64,000 bases of DNA from Nectonema munidae (lineage: Eukaryota > Nematomorpha > Nectonematoida > Nectonematidae), in NCBI GenBank assembly GCA_030549495.1, contig JAUIRK010000819.1:52501-116500 (forward strand), in the 5' to 3' direction. The first letter of the stretch is position 1. Each line of letters starts with the position of its first letter. The translations under genes were made by a program, and so were the position numbers. The notes beneath the pieces were generated by a model, which had not been told where the DNA came from, did no database searches, and worked only from the letters and a program-made list of their open reading frames with translations. Below, piece after piece: positions 10,916 to 25,600 of the stretch.

Positions 10916-13900
10916 GCATCCTCATTCCCTCGCTTTACATCTCGAAACATTCAACATATTTATTTTAATTCATTCGTCATTTTCTCATATTTTTGAGTAA
11001 AAATGACAATTTTTAAAAGTATCAAATTTAAACTACTTTTTATAAAAATGGAAAAGTTTTATAATATATAAATTGCAGTTTTTTTATCTCAGCAAGGCTG
11101 CTTATCATTCAATAAAAAATAATCAGAATAAGTTGACTAAAATGTAGTTTACTCACATACAGAAAAAGTTCTTTGTGAACGAAAAATAATATTTGAAATA
11201 AGAATTTCGAAAAATGTATTAAAAAGAGGATTAAGAGATTTTTTCGGCATCTAACGATATCTAGGAGCCGAAGTCAGATTTTTTAGAGTATTTTAAATTT
11301 TGCAGGTATATGGAGAGGCACTTCTTTAATCTTTTCTTTTTTGAAGCTTTAACGGTTTTTACTACGCTTATCTCCAAATAAAGGATACACGTTTATACGA
11401 GTGTGAGCAAAATAACAGAATCACCTTTTGAAAACCAGAATTTCAAAGTCAAATCTTTAATTAAATTGAATTAACTTTTTTTAAATAGGCCAATTTCACT
11501 GAAAAAATTGAATGAATTCAAAAAAGGGTGAAATTGAAAGATAAAAAAGAATTGGGCCCGTAAACAACGTTCTTCGAAAAAAGAGTCTGTAAAGCGAAGA
11601 TAAAAACATCTGATAACAAAACTCATCTAGCCTTTTTAATAGAAGTTTTTATTCCATTCAATCATATTTTTCTTTCCACACATATTAAATTAAAAAAAAA
11701 CTTTTATTTTGATTCTATACTTTAAGGCAAATAAATCGAATGAAATATCTTAGATATCTAGAATATACTTCTGATCATAATTTACAATAATTAAAATAAA
11801 CAACACTACCTTGTTCTCGTTTAACGAGAATGTCTCGGTTACCAAACATGATAAACTTCGGTGTGAATTCAATAATGTGCATTAGCCAAAAACATGATAA
11901 GTTGAATTTGTTCTAGAATTCCTATCAGTAAGATATCTGGAATATACTTCGATCTCCTTTCATTTTTACAAAGAAACCGAATCAAATAAACTATAAACAA
12001 TGCACTAATAAATGATGATGAATTAATATATTCTTAAATTAAAAAAAAACTTAACTTCAACTTTTTTTAAGACTTGGAACTTCTTACAGTTAAAATTATA
12101 TTTTGATATCTTTATGAGGAAATCATAAAAATTTGATAATTTGAGAGTCGAACAATTTATAAAAATTCATTTATTTATTGTTTTTGAAATTTAAATTTCC
12201 AAATAAAATTTTTTCAAACGCGGACATCTTGATTTTTAAAAGGAACAGTGGAACAGGAATGTGAAATTGGAACTGTTCAAAAAAATAGTATCTATCACCT
12301 ATCTATAATTCCAAAACATCATTTTTCAATGTTTAATAAAAAGTTATTTTTCATTTACTCGAAATTTTATGTGTTAGCTAAAAACATCATTCTTACTAAA
12401 CGTGTCAAATTTCATAATTTTCAACATTAACAAGGCAGTTCGGCAAGGTTATTCTGTGCATCTTTTGTCTCCCCCTTGGCTTGCCAGCCAACTATATGAA
12501 AGTTTCAGATAGTGATTTCTAATAGATGAAGTGGGCATAGAGAAAGAAAGTAATTAAAAAAATGCAGAAAACCATTTTTAAATTAGTGTAGCTTTAACGA
12601 TAAAAAACAAATATGCATATATATTCAAAAATAATTTTCCGGTAGGTAATTCCCGTGAGCAAAAATTAGTGTGGGATCCCGGGAAAGAAATTCAGTTCTT
12701 TTTTAAAGTCATAACTGTGTGAGGTTGGCTTCCCTGCTATGAGCACATTGGAAAGCAAGACTTGCGGGTGAGTGCGTCAATGATACGAACTCGGACAAGG
12801 AACATAACGAGACAAGAGGAAAAACACGATTCCCAATCATTTATTTGTTTGTAAAGGTTTCCTTATTTTTACGCACGTTGGTATTTCAATGAAGACGATC
12901 TCTGGAAGTTTCTTGTTTTGGAAATAGATGCAATCTTTAGTTTTTTTAATTTTATACACATTTTCATTCATTTTCCTTCAAGGATCGAATCTCTTCCCAA
13001 ATACTCATGTTGTGGCTCGACTAATGCATTGTCTAGGTCACTCTGTCGTGGGAGTAAGAAGGTAGGAAATCACTGGTTAGCGACTCTTAAGTATCTTTTA
13101 ACAATGGTTTTCTTTGAAAACTAAAAAAATTAAGTGAATTTTAAAATGTAACCAGAATAATTTTAAGGTGTAGAATTGATTTAAACAAAAAAATCAATAA
13201 ATATTTTAAAAGGGCTAACATTGGGTAAATAAAAGAGCACGTTTGTCTACGAATTATTTTGATAGCGCATTTTTCAGTCTTGAAAAGATATAAAAGCTTC
13301 GTTCGGAATTCACATCCAAATACTTCGACATTGTGACAAGGGAAAAATTTTGGATTCCTGTTTTGCGCTGCATTCAACGATCAAAAATGCGGGATATCAA
13401 ATACACCCTCCATTCCCTATTAATAATGCACATTACTCTGGTCTAATACAACAATTCAAATACACATATGATAAAATGTTAACATAAGCGTAAACTGTGG
13501 AGCACTCCGAAAGCAGGGGCGCACATCCTCAAAATTATTGGGGGGGGGGGGTGAAATTTTTTGTTGCAATTTTCAAAATTAGTGGTCTGGAAATACCACG
13601 GGAGACCAAATATTCAAACAATCCTTTAAAATAGAGTGTATTCAGCGCATACCTAAAGTTCTAAATTTATAAGACTACTTTATATTTTTTTTTACAAATT
13701 TGTTGAATTTAAATACTATACTTCTAGCGAAAATATTTTAATTCAATTTGCAGAATATACACTAGTTTAAAAAAAATCCAAAATTGTTGGGGAGGGGGTG
13801 AATAGGCTTTTCATTTGAAAATGAAGTAGTCTACCAGGCACATTACAGGAATTGAAAGGATATTTGATTCATAGAGAAAACAACTGAAAACAAATAACTA

Positions 13901-14453
13901 TAGGTTGGATAGTTTTATATGAGTGAATGTAGTCTGAAGGCAAAGCGTCTACTAGACACCCTGCGATGTTTATATGAAAAAATGTGATTGATTCAGGAGC
14001 AAGGGTATAAAATGAAGTTATAATTGTGTAAATAAAAATAAAACAATAAATTAAGATCGCATTATTTCATTTTTCTCAGCATCATTCAAAAATAAATAAC
14101 TTTTAACATTTTGCAATGATTTGCCTTTTATTATAACTTTTAAGGAATAAAAATCTTTTCGGTTTCACTGCCCCAAAAACCATGAAACCAAAATACACTG
14201 TTCTAATGCAGTTTTTATGCTCTTTTCGAAAATGTAATTATTTTTTTCGAGAAATAAAAAAGTAAGTAATATATTTTTATAAATATATATATAATAAATA
14301 TAAGGTTAGCGCGGGTTATCAGTGCTCGATTTTGTCACTTTCGTGAGGAATTAAAGAAATAGCAAGATGTATTACAATCAAGTATGTGTTTGGTAGTTTT
14401 AAAGTGAAATTCACATATGGGTCTAAACTCTAAATGATATATGATACAAATTC
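10916..14453. other. Intergenic DNA between convergent COPZ and MDN1
   Basis: No supported gene. Transposon-like GC-rich islands occur in AT-rich DNA: 12640-12690 (ttttccggtaggtaattccc and gtgggatcccgggaaag) and 13510-13810 (caggggcgcacatcctc followed by a 12-base G run, then gttggggagggggtg). The second looks like a hAT-type terminus. A TA-rich microsatellite lies at 14274-14300. The 3' ends of both genes must fall in this interval. Confidence 0.5.
13513..13550 (+). repeat. Probable transposon terminus with poly-G tract
   Basis: caggggcgcacatcctcaaa followed by a run of about 12 G resembles hAT-type terminal sequence (CAGGGGCG..). A related word, ttgttggggagggggtg, lies at 13787. No transposase was recognised between them. 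Confidence 0.35.
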
Positions 14454-17400
14454 TCATTTATTTGATAAAACACTTTCGAACCATTGCTTGAGGGAAGAAG
14501 CCAAAACTTGTGGCATGCTGTCAATTTCGCGTAGGATAACGTAAAAGTGGAAAGGCAGCATCTCAACATAGGATTTGATAAGGACAGAAGGTTTGGCAGA
14601 GTCAGTGCTTTCGAATACCGGCATCTTCACATCCATGATGCTTCCGCCAACTTGCAAGTTGTCAACGATTATGATCAAAGTGACGATGTTCACGGCGTAG
14701 AGCGCGTACACACTTTGTTTAAGCGAATTCACTCCTTGGCTGAACAAACCACGGCCGTCAGTGAGAATGATTAGAAATTGGTGAGATGGCGATTGATGCA
14801 ATCCTTTTTTTGCCGCCATTACATTCGCTGCAAAGTTGAGCAGTTCGGAGATGTTGGTTTGTTTTTGTGCGAATGTCATTTGCGACAAAACATTCGCTCC
14901 ATCTTCACACGTAAAGCATTTTTTGAAGGAGTGTATCAGTTGTGTGTGTGAGCCAAACTTGCATATCCCCAATTCGCCTGCTTCGACAAGTGTGAAAGCT
15001 CGACTGATCACGGCTAATGCTTCAAACGTCATTTCTTTAGAATGATTGTTCGTCATGCTCAAGGAATCGTCTATCGCTATCAACATTTGATACTCTCGCT
15101 TATCTGGCAATGTTCTTCTCAGCCAAATTTTGTCTTTCCTGAAGTCACTTGCCACATATGCAATTATTTTTCGCATATTTAGGCGTTTGCCACTACGATA
15201 ATCTCCCTTTAGTTTTGAAGTTTTGGTCGGCTCCAAAATAGTTCTAAGCTCTTGTGATAAGCTCAACACGTGCATATATGTCACCAACTCGTAGTTGCGC
15301 CAAATATTGAGATTATCAAGATAGGAAGTATTAGGACGCGCATTTTCTTCTGTTTTATTCGAAGCTAAATAATTCATATCATTTTCTATTTTGGAGCGAA
15401 TTTCTTGGATTTCAAAACTACTCAAGCCAAAGCTGGGCATATTAAAGAAGCTAAAGGAGGAAGAAGAAGCATCCCTTTCCGCTATTTCCATTTCCGAATT
15501 GAGCTGTGTTTCCTCTAAAATTTTTTCATTTTCCTCAATCTCTTTCGAGATTTTATCTTTTTGATGGAAAAAGGAAGCGTTGTTTTTCTTTTGATCTTTG
15601 TCTTCATTTTTCTCTCTACCATCATCATTCTCTAAGCGAGACTCACTTTCTTCACTGTTATCACAATCTTTTAAATCACTTTCGTCTGGACAACGTGAAA
15701 CGTCAATACCCTGAAAGCGACTATCCTCATTCTTTGAAGTCACTTCAAAATCTTGCTGTGAAGTAGGAAAGTTATTAGCAGCATCTGGAGAATCGGTATC
15801 ATTCATGCTATTCTCTTTTATGTGCTTGTCATCTAAAAGTTTCTTAGATTCATTTCTCTTAATGCTTGAGTCATGTAAATATCTTTCCCTCACGTTATTC
15901 TTATCACCAAGCGCGTACTCAATTTGACCAGATGTAAAAGATGAATTTAAATTAGCGGAATGGCTTTTCAGATTGTCATTACTTGAGTTGTCATTAAAAT
16001 CATCATTTTTACTCTCATGCTTACTTTCATCTTGGCGAGGCACAACTGGGTTACAAGGATTTATCATTGTATCATCATTTAAGGAGCCAATATCATTTCC
16101 ACTTGATTGATTTGCGTCTTCACCATTCTCGCCATAGTCCATGCCATTATTTTTATCCGCATCTACTTCATTTACAAATTCATCTTTTTCATCATTAAAA
16201 GAGCCCAAATCATTCTCATCATCACTTAATTTCTCTTCGCCTTTCGTTTTGTCCTCAATACTTTTAATATCATCTTCATCATCAATATCACTACCAGCCT
16301 TAGAATTTTCTTCTTTTGTAGGACTTTGGGTCTTTTCATCACATTTTTTACCTTTGTCATCAGTTAGAGATTCATTATCGCTAGCTTTATCATCGCAGCT
16401 GGTCTCATCATTATCAATTTCATCTTTAATGCAGAAATCTTCTTCATCATCATTATCCTTTTTATTGAACGGATCAAAATCATGATCATTGTTCTTCCTA
16501 GTCTCTTCTAGGTCATTACTTTTTAATTTGTTGTATAAATCATCATTTTGATCTTGAAATTCCACATCACAATCACTCTCTTCACAATGCGTCTCATCGT
16601 CTTTCTCTTCCAACTGTTCTAACTGCGAATCTTTTGCAGCCAAACGTTCCTTACTTTTGTCGGTTATACCCGCAGATTCTTGGCATTCCTTTTGATCGTC
16701 ATTTTTAGCATCTTCATGATCAGAATCATTCCAAAATTTTTCATCGAATTTTTTTTCCTCATCATCAGAATTGACATCACCCATTTTTTCATCAATATCT
16801 TTTTCATCGCCATCGTCATCTTCACCCTCACCTTTCTCATTCGAATCCTTTCTGCCTCCGTCTTCTTTTCCATCAAAATCGTCTGACATCTCAATTCCGT
16901 TCTTTTCATCACTCATTTCATTTTCTTCCTCATTTTTCTCCCCACTCTCTTCTTGTCGCAAACCTTCGATCTGACTTTCACTTTCAATTTGATCACTAAC
17001 ATCTTTGCTTCCCTGTCCCTCTCCCATTCCACAGAAGTCATCATTTCCTTGCTTCGTTGTTTCATTTCCTTTACTTTCTTCCTCATAACCGTCCGGCTTG
17101 CAAAATCCTTTCTGCATTAGTTCTCGGAAGAGCGAGGTAATTATATTGAGTAATTTACTTTTCTCAATGCAAACACGAAGTAAACTCCCAACCACTGCGT
17201 GTACTGAATGCAAGAGTTCTTCCAAAATAAGAAAACACTCTTCAGCGCTCAACTCAAGTGATGCGTTTTTCATAGTAGGACATTTCTCGGTTGAAAAGTA
17301 ACAAAAAGTTTTGCATAAAGGACAACAAAACTTTATAAAAAGAGAGAACAAAAAATGTTCGGTTGATGTTATAGTATTTTCAGCAGAATCTGCATTACAA

Positions 17401-20400
17401 TGTTTGTTAATTTCTAAAAATTTGGTAGCATTTTGAAAAATAATCAATATGCTTTGAATGAAATCGCTAAAGGAACTTTGTTTCAACAGGCAAGAAAATG
17501 AATGAGGCGAAGAAATACTTTGTAAATCTTCGTGTATCAAAGTATACATGTCATTCCATATTTTAATTTGAGATAAAAAATGATCAAACATTGATTGAAA
17601 AGCCCCATCACTATTGTGCAAGCCAATGACTGTTGAATTAATTAGTTTGATGCATTCTTCTACACTCTTTACCGTTTCAAAAATCGAATGAAAGTCGTCG
17701 AAAGATACAAGGAAGCAGAACAATGGAAAGTTTTTATCATATGAGAGATAGTCTTCTTTCTTAATGAAAATACTCTTAAGGAATTTGCGCAATTTATCAA
17801 TCAAGAAAGTGATTTCATTTAACAAAATAGGATACTTTTCTGAATTACAATTCAAAATTTTATGAACGTAGTTCAGTATTGATAAGGAGTTTGAGAGTAA
17901 GTTTGAAGTGTCGCCATTTTGAAATTCTGAAAGATTTTTAGCAGTTTCGCTTTTCTGAAAACAATTCAGCAGGAAATGAAAGTTGCGATAAACAAAGGAA
18001 ATGGAGGAAAGAATACGAAGAGAAGAGTTAAGTTGGCTGTTGCCATTAAAAGTTTCGTGCAGTAAATGATTGATGTAGCCGGAAAATTGATCAACCATAT
18101 TCCCACTTATATCACAATTGATATCTTTTCCAAAAGATGAATGAAATAGACGTATTTTTTCAACAGATTCAAAGTGTAGAAGTTGTAAATTTTTAACTGA
18201 TTCAAGTAAGCTTAATTGATGACTTGAGGAAAAGCCGTCGAATGGTTCAAAAAAAGTATCAAAAGAAGTGAATGGTTTGTACATATTTTCGAAATTGTAG
18301 AGCAAGAGCGAATTACCTTTTCTATAAGATAGACCTTGATCCTTCAGATAATGGAATAAATCGATCAGTGACTTCTTCTTGCGTTCCTGTAAAAAGAGAA
18401 TTTCGGATTTGTTACCGTCCACACATCGTGAAGAGAGATTGTTTGTTTGCATGCGAAAGTTTTTTATCTGATCAAGAATGCTGGCATGCGCATCCTGAAA
18501 ATCATTGATATTGTCAGTCATCAAATCGATACTTTCCTTCAAAACAGAACTTCGTAGAAAAGAACATTTTTTAGCGTATCGAAACTTATTCCCATCGATG
18601 CTTGAAGAAGTAGTAAGTAATAAGGTTTTAGTATCAAGTAGAAGAGTCTGGATGTCACCTATCTGTTCTAAGCTTGGCAAAACACCGCCTACATTCATAG
18701 CTGCTACCAACGCTTCTCTATACTTTCTCTTGTATGTTAGCAAAGTTTTGTGATTTTTTACAATAGCTTCTTTCAGTGAATAATAATTAAATGAATTCCA
18801 TTTGCATATCAAAAGATAATCTTTTAAAGATTTTTCAATGGGTGTCTTTATCTTTGTGAGGGTGTCCAAGACTCTAGGCACAAATTGTTCATAATACTTG
18901 AGGCAGTTTGCAAGCAAACAAGAAATCTTTTTAGCAAAAACAGGACTTGTCAATTCACGATCTTCATATTTCAAGAGCATTTCATTCAGTTTGAAGATAA
19001 CGCGTATAAATTTTAGCCTTTGCTCGAAGTCACAAAGCTTAGAATGATTCATCAAGGCGTTAACAGTTTTAAAAAGTGTTTCTAACTCTTGCCCATTGCT
19101 CAAAGTATTGAAGTAAACACGACACATGTAAGGAAAGATTCTAGATGTATCAGAGATGACATCATTTTCAACTTCCCTTAGAATATAGAGCCATGATTTC
19201 ATTTCTAATTTTCGCCACGAAATTATCAAGTCTGTTAGCTGAATGATGAGAATTCCAAAAGCCATACTTTCACTGGCATTCTTATCCCATATGTCTAATT
19301 TCTGCCAGAGTAATTCAATTCCAACTAAAACTTTTATAGTGGAGGAATTGCAATCTAGGCTCAATATCTTCTTCAACACATCTTTAATTGCAAGTAGTTG
19401 AGGTTGATCAGACCATGAAGTTAATAGTTCGTCTACTTTTTCATCTATTTTTGTAAGCAGACATGATGATGTTATGATTTCCTTATAACATATTGAATCT
19501 CTATAAACATCCACTACATTTTTGTCATCGCCATTTCGATTCTGGAAAAAGCTTTTTTCGATGAGAGCAAAAGTCATTGAACATTCATGGAGCAAAATGG
19601 AGTCAGTATATTTGATTGAATGCAAACTTGGCATAGCGTGAAAGTAGTGCAAGATAATGCTAAACAACTTTGTTCTAGATATTTCCAGTTTATTTTGCAT
19701 GCCACACATGCTCATTGAATCATCATCAAGAAGATTAAGGAATGGAAGCAAAGTTTTGAAGATAAAATGATCAAAGTGTTCGCAAACTCTACTAACCATT
19801 GAATCATCATCAGGAAGTTTACCATCTCTCTTGTCATCGCCATTTGTTTCATTCTCAATGAAACCCATTTCGTCGCTCATAACTGTGAAAAAGTTTTCAT
19901 AAGACAGCAAACTCATTTCTAAATCTTTCTCTGACTCTTCAGTTTCCAAGCTTTTCACATTAGACTTAGGTAGTGATGCAAAGGATTTAGTCTCATATAA
20001 AGAGTTTTTCGAATCTTCGATATCTAGTTCCTTTTCCTTGAACCTCGTCCATTCATCTAAGATACCTCTCAGAGAGGAGAGTAACGCGTTATAAGAATTG
20101 CCATCAATAAAACCTTTCAATAAAATTGTGCACTGTAATTTTGCAAGAACTAATTCTTTGTGACAGATAAAGTTAACAAATTTTTCCATAATGGAAGGAT
20201 TATCATTTTTGAATTGTTGACTTAAAATATTGCAATGGATTTTGTATCCAGTGGAATTTAAAAACTCAATTTCATTATTTAGCAATCGAATTTTTTTCTC
20301 CTCACAAATAACGTAAGATGGAAATCCAATGGTGTAGATCAAAATCTTTTCAAAATTTGAAATATTTAAATCAGAATCTTGCTTTTCAATATCACTCCAT

Positions 20401-22695
20401 TTTAAGGATTCACCAATCCATTTCGATAAATTTGAAATCGCAGCCAAAATATGATGCAAGGCAAATTCAAACGGTTTAAAAATATCGGGATACCAAAAGA
20501 AAAAGGAAGGAACTTTTTCTAAAAAATGTTGAATTGAGAAGCCCAAGTTTTGAAGGGATTGAAAAAGTAGAGATTGATCGAGTTCATTTCTTGTCTCCAC
20601 ATTCAAGCAGAGAGAAACGCCATGGGTGATAAAGTTAATTTTTTCAAATGTAAAAATATTTGTTACAAAATCCAATAATATTTTTTGCAAAGAGAAGAAA
20701 GCATTTGTGTTTTCACCTCGACTTTGTGAAGCCAAAGTAAATTTATTTTCTTTTTGAGATAAATCTTTTGTCTGCTTTGCTAAAAATTGCATTCGAGGGT
20801 GACACGAAAAATGTTCAGTAACATCGATTGAGTTTTTAAATGGAATTCCAAATTTTAAGTTTGCATGATAATTCCGTGCTTTACTTTCTCTACTTAAAAG
20901 TAATTTTTCATTTCTTATTGCATCCAATTCGACAGTTGATTCTTGTAAAGGATCCATGAAATATTTTGGTAGATAAAAGTCAATCATGATTAAACCAAGT
21001 AAAAACTGGAAAAAATCAATACGTTCGATTGAATATCTCTCATCAATTTCCATTTCTAGATATTTAAATTCTTCAAGCACAATTTTCAATGCATCATTTA
21101 AAAATAGGAAATATTGAGGAAAAAACTTATCCGTAAGGAATTTTTGAATATCTACCTTGATATTGGAAATCAATCTCCAATCAACTTGTGAAATATCACC
21201 ATGTTTGTATTTACTTGAAATGAATTTAATTTGAGGTAAAGACACCTCCAAACTTAAAAAAAGATTAACAAATATTTTGCAAAATAAAATAATTAAGCTT
21301 TGCTTTCTTGAATGATGATAAATGAGTTCCTTCGTGGATTTGCTTCCTGACAATTTTAAAGAGGTTTCGTGCAATCTCTTGAAAAAATGAAGCTTCTTTT
21401 CGTTATTACGTAAATCTGATGAAAATAATGAAATAAGATCATTTTTAGGTGAGAAAAATGAAAGAGCTGAAGAATGTCTAAATAAAGACGTAAATATGGG
21501 ACTGAATTTGCACGCACCTACAAACTTAACTTGATTCAACTCCACTACGTCACTTGTTTTATCTTCGTTTGAAAATTGAGATGACTTGTGCGTAAAATCC
21601 ATTTCATTGAAATAAGCCGAAAATGTAGAAAGAAAATCCTTTTTGATGAAGCAATGATAAAAGTGTTTATGCCTTTCTAATTGAAAATCAAAGTCGCGAG
21701 ACTTAGACAGAATGGATGCACTAAATAAAACTCCTAAATGCAGGAATTCAGAATAATCTTTGCTGTGATCATCGTGAAATACTTCAATAGAGGGAAGGGA
21801 ATTTAGGTTGTGATGGAGATGGAGCGATTCTAGCGTTGTTATGATATCGTTGCAGTAGTCAGGAAATGTTTTCGCTTTTTTCTTTTTGTTTATAAATTCC
21901 TTGATTTGTTGATCAATATCACAAATCTCATTAAAACAATGATTAGAAGGCTGATTTGAAAAAAAGCGTGACCGAATATTTAGGTAATTATCAAGAACTC
22001 TGTGAAACAACCGCGAATCTTGTTTCCAGTGAGAAAAGGTTTTAGAAAGAGTAAAATCAAATTGAAGTAAGCTTTGAATACTGTTTCCGATTTGAAGGCT
22101 TGAAAAAGGCCTGGGGAAATTAGAAAAATTTTTCATAAAAATTTTGAAGAAATTGTGCTTAGCCGTATCAAGAGAATATCGATTCTTCAAGCAATCATCA
22201 ATGGAATGTAAATGCATCGATAAATCCAATTCTTTAGAGTCTTCGTGATTATTTGTAAACGTTGCAATGCCACGCAACGACTTTTTAAAGTTTTGAAACA
22301 AAATGATGAAAGACGCCAAAAATGCTGGTAATGAAAAAGAAGAATGAAATACGTCCATCTTGTCAAGCAGCACAAACATAACTCTCAACTTAAAAACACA
22401 TTTTAAGGAAGTTTTAAAGTTTTCGCTATGTAGCTTAAAGTGATTCGCGCAAATTTTTTCTAGGACAAAGTCTTTAAACGCGTTGAGAAGGGGAAATATC
22501 AATTTGCATAGCGGATGCACTTCCTTCAAAGTATCTCTTTTCATATTTGCGAAATGAGAGGGAGAGGATGAAATAAAAGCATATTCAATGATACTCAGTT
22601 TCTTCGAGCATGTTTGAGGTGAGGTTTTTTGGGAGATTTTCGTTTTAATTTCAAGTATGGCCATTAACAAGTGAATCTCCATTTTTAAAGCTTGC
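14454..22695 (-). CDS. MDN1: MDN1 exon 33: linker, acidic D/E-rich region, MIDAS domain and stop
   Basis: A single open exon of 8,242 bases coding for about half the protein. The acceptor is TTTTTAG before GCAAGC. Its first base completes a Lys codon begun in exon 32 and the frame stays open to TGA at 14454-14456. The first 5.5 kb encodes the weakly conserved helical linker, with family landmarks WNSFNYYSLKEAI and LSYRKGNSLL. About 15520-17090 encodes an Asp/Glu-rich region introduced by GMGEGQGSKDVSDQIESE, closely matching other midasins. The conserved block ILEPTKTSKLKGDYRSGKRL precedes the MIDAS domain (about 14460-15090). That domain keeps the metal-binding DDSLS, the QTNISEL threonine and LTDGRG, so it should bind UBL partners. 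Animal midasins usually have dozens of introns here. Confidence 0.95.
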
Positions 22696-25600
22696 CTAAA
22701 AAGAAATTAATATACATCGACAAAATTTATACATCCAACTAGGCTGAATCTAATATATCTCAACCCAATTAAATTTAAACAAACTATCTAATTACAAAAG
22801 TAAATACCCAAAAAACTAAATAGCCAAATAAAAATAAATAAATATTTTTTAATCAAATAATGTTTATAAACTTAATAAAAAAAATTAAAAATATTTTTTA
22901 CAATTAGCGCCAAAATAATTGTAATTTACACATTTAGTTTACTTGTACTGGACAAATTAGTATTGAAATTATGTAAAAGTGTTTTTAACTTAAAATGAAG
23001 TAATTTTCACATAACCAAAAAATTAGCTCGCTTAAAAAATAATTATCCGTGTTAGCAAAACGCATAACCAGGAAAAAAAAATTGAAAACGCAACACAGAT
23101 GATATATTTTTTTTAGCTTTTATTTTCTGGCAAAAATCATAGTTAACATAATAATTACTTTATACACCTGTACAGATTTATCATTTTATATTTCATATTT
23201 CCAATTCTTATAGCTTTTTAAAAAAATAATTAAATTTTGTATGCTAATGTCCTAGAACCTTTCTTAATATCGTTCTGAATTTGTCGATATCTTTCGATTG
23301 CATTGCTGGTTCAATTAACACCGCAAAGCTTCACTTGCTACATTAGAAAGTTCTTTTAGCCGCTTTAAATCGATAAAAAAATATTACTGATCGCGATGAG
23401 AAAGGATGTAAAAAATTAGATTTTCATGATTTAATTGGAAGGTTTTGTAAACAATAAAAATAAAGCATTGGTTTTTATCATTTTAAAATATTTTTAAAAG
23501 TAATATTGCATACAAGTTTACTTCTTCATTTAAGAAATCGGGTATAAAAATGAAAAAAAAGCATTGCGATTTGGTAACAGACATCAAATCAATTTAGGTA
23601 ATATTTAAGCTTCTTGGAAAACGTTTAACTCCTGAATATAAATCAAAAATAGCATGAGGAATCTTTCAGGACATAAAATCATTTTGATGCGTGCAATTTC
23701 CTATTCTGATTTAATAAAGCACGTCTAAAGTAGTATATATAAAAACAACGTATATGGCGCCTTCAACTTTATAAAGAGGTTTGAGTTTTACAAAATAATG
23801 AATTAATATATGAAATTTTTTTGAAGGTAAGAATAATGTGAGGTGAAGGTATGTATATCCATCATATAATGTTTAAATCAAATAAGCTTACTTATTTAAC
23901 TCGACTTCAACATCATTTTCCATCTCAACGTTTTTTGGTTGAATTCTTAAATAGAGCTGCGTATTTAGGCGTGGATCTGACAAACTTGAATAAGAATAAT
24001 CTTTTATTTTTAAAAACGGACTATTTTTTAGGTGATTTTCTAGAAAAAGATAAAAAAGTACAAAAGAGACAATTATTTTGAAAAAAAATTCTTACCTATA
24101 CACTCTGTCAATTTAGAGATAGCATTTATAAAATTGATGATAAAATCACTCTTAAAAAGATTTTCGTCACAAAATCTCTGAATAAAAGATCTTCTAATAT
24201 TCATGTCTGATAGCTTAAAGGATTCCAAAAAAATTCGAGCAAAAATCTCTAACAAAAAGAAAAAGTGGAAATCAACAATTTCAAACTCTCTCTCCTCAAG
24301 ATCAAAGAAATCTAAGAAGTGCTGTTCACGCTTTTCGTGAAGAACATCAGGTGAGCAGGTGTTAAAGTATTCTCCTTTTGAATAACGCGTGTAAAAAGTA
24401 AAGAATAATTTCAACGCCGCCATATCCCCAGCCACATAAAAACAATCGTGATTTAGTTTTAAGGTTTGCAAGGATGTCAGCGGAAAGTAGCATATGGTGT
24501 GAAGGAAATCTTTTTTGGAATAAGAGAGGTTGAGTATTTGGGAGGAAGTAAACTTAAAGAGCTTAAGAGGAAAAATAAGTTAACTTAAAGATGAGTAATT
24601 TTGAATACTAGAATAGTGGTTTTCAACAATAAACAACACTACGAAGTATCTTATGTTGTAACGAACCCACTCAAAGATAAATGAATTTCCAACATATGAT
24701 ATTAGATGGAGGAGAAAACTTAAGGAAAATCATTGAGTACTAAGTTAGAAAAAAAAACCAAACTTTTTCCATCATATAATGTTTAAATATGTATATATGT
24801 AAATATGAGTTTTAGATTCAGCAGCGCATTTAGTATACCAATTTGACGTAATTAAGATAAATTATTATCGGTGTTGATAGAAGTATATCACTTTGATATA
24901 TTTTTAGCTACATGTTGACACACGCGAATATGTCAAATACTATAAATATAAAACTAAAATATGTCAAATAAGAAATGCTAAAGAATTTTTTCTAATCATA
25001 AAACTCAGCTGAAAGATCACTCATTCTTCATAATTAAGGATTTCTTTGAACGGTAAATAAAAGAATGCATGATAAATCCTTTTTCTTGTAATATCAATTG
25101 TGGGGAAGAAAATTTAGGAAGACTTTATTGAAATTAACACTTGGAAAGACAAATTTTTTGTATATAAAAAAGAGATTGGTCGGAAAATTTTATCATCTAT
25201 TTTGGTCAGAGTGTCGAAATTGGCACTAAATAAATAAAGATATAAATTTATTGGAAAAGCATTAAAAAATAGTCAAAAACATTCTTTGTAATTAACTATA
25301 ATTATATTTGAATCTGGGGTGGTACCTACCATCTGGATTACTTACACTGGCACTATTACACCCTTTCTTAGAACATTTTCTTTGTTTTTTAGGAAGAAAA
25401 TCACTTATACTAATTATATTGCTTGCTTTTTACCATTTACATAACTTGTTCTTAATTCTTCAATAAGCAACATCAAAACATTTTTATGAGAAATTTGTCT
25501 TTTCTTATCATTCAAGAAAAAAATAGTCAGATGATAAATTCAATCTCGAATCATCATTCGAAGTAAATAATATACAAAAAATATTTAGGAGTTCAGAAAA

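Noticed and set aside
10303-10925. Minus-strand open frames over COPZ
   Set aside because: They are antisense to a clearly recognised gene and have no similarity of their own.
16141-16974. Ser/Phe/Ile-rich plus-strand open frames
   Set aside because: They are the complement of the GAT/GAA-rich codons of the midasin acidic region, which stay open by composition alone.
23851-24081. Plus-strand open frame of 76 residues
   Set aside because: It is antisense to midasin exon 32, has no family similarity, and the minus-strand exon is supported by splice sites and phases.
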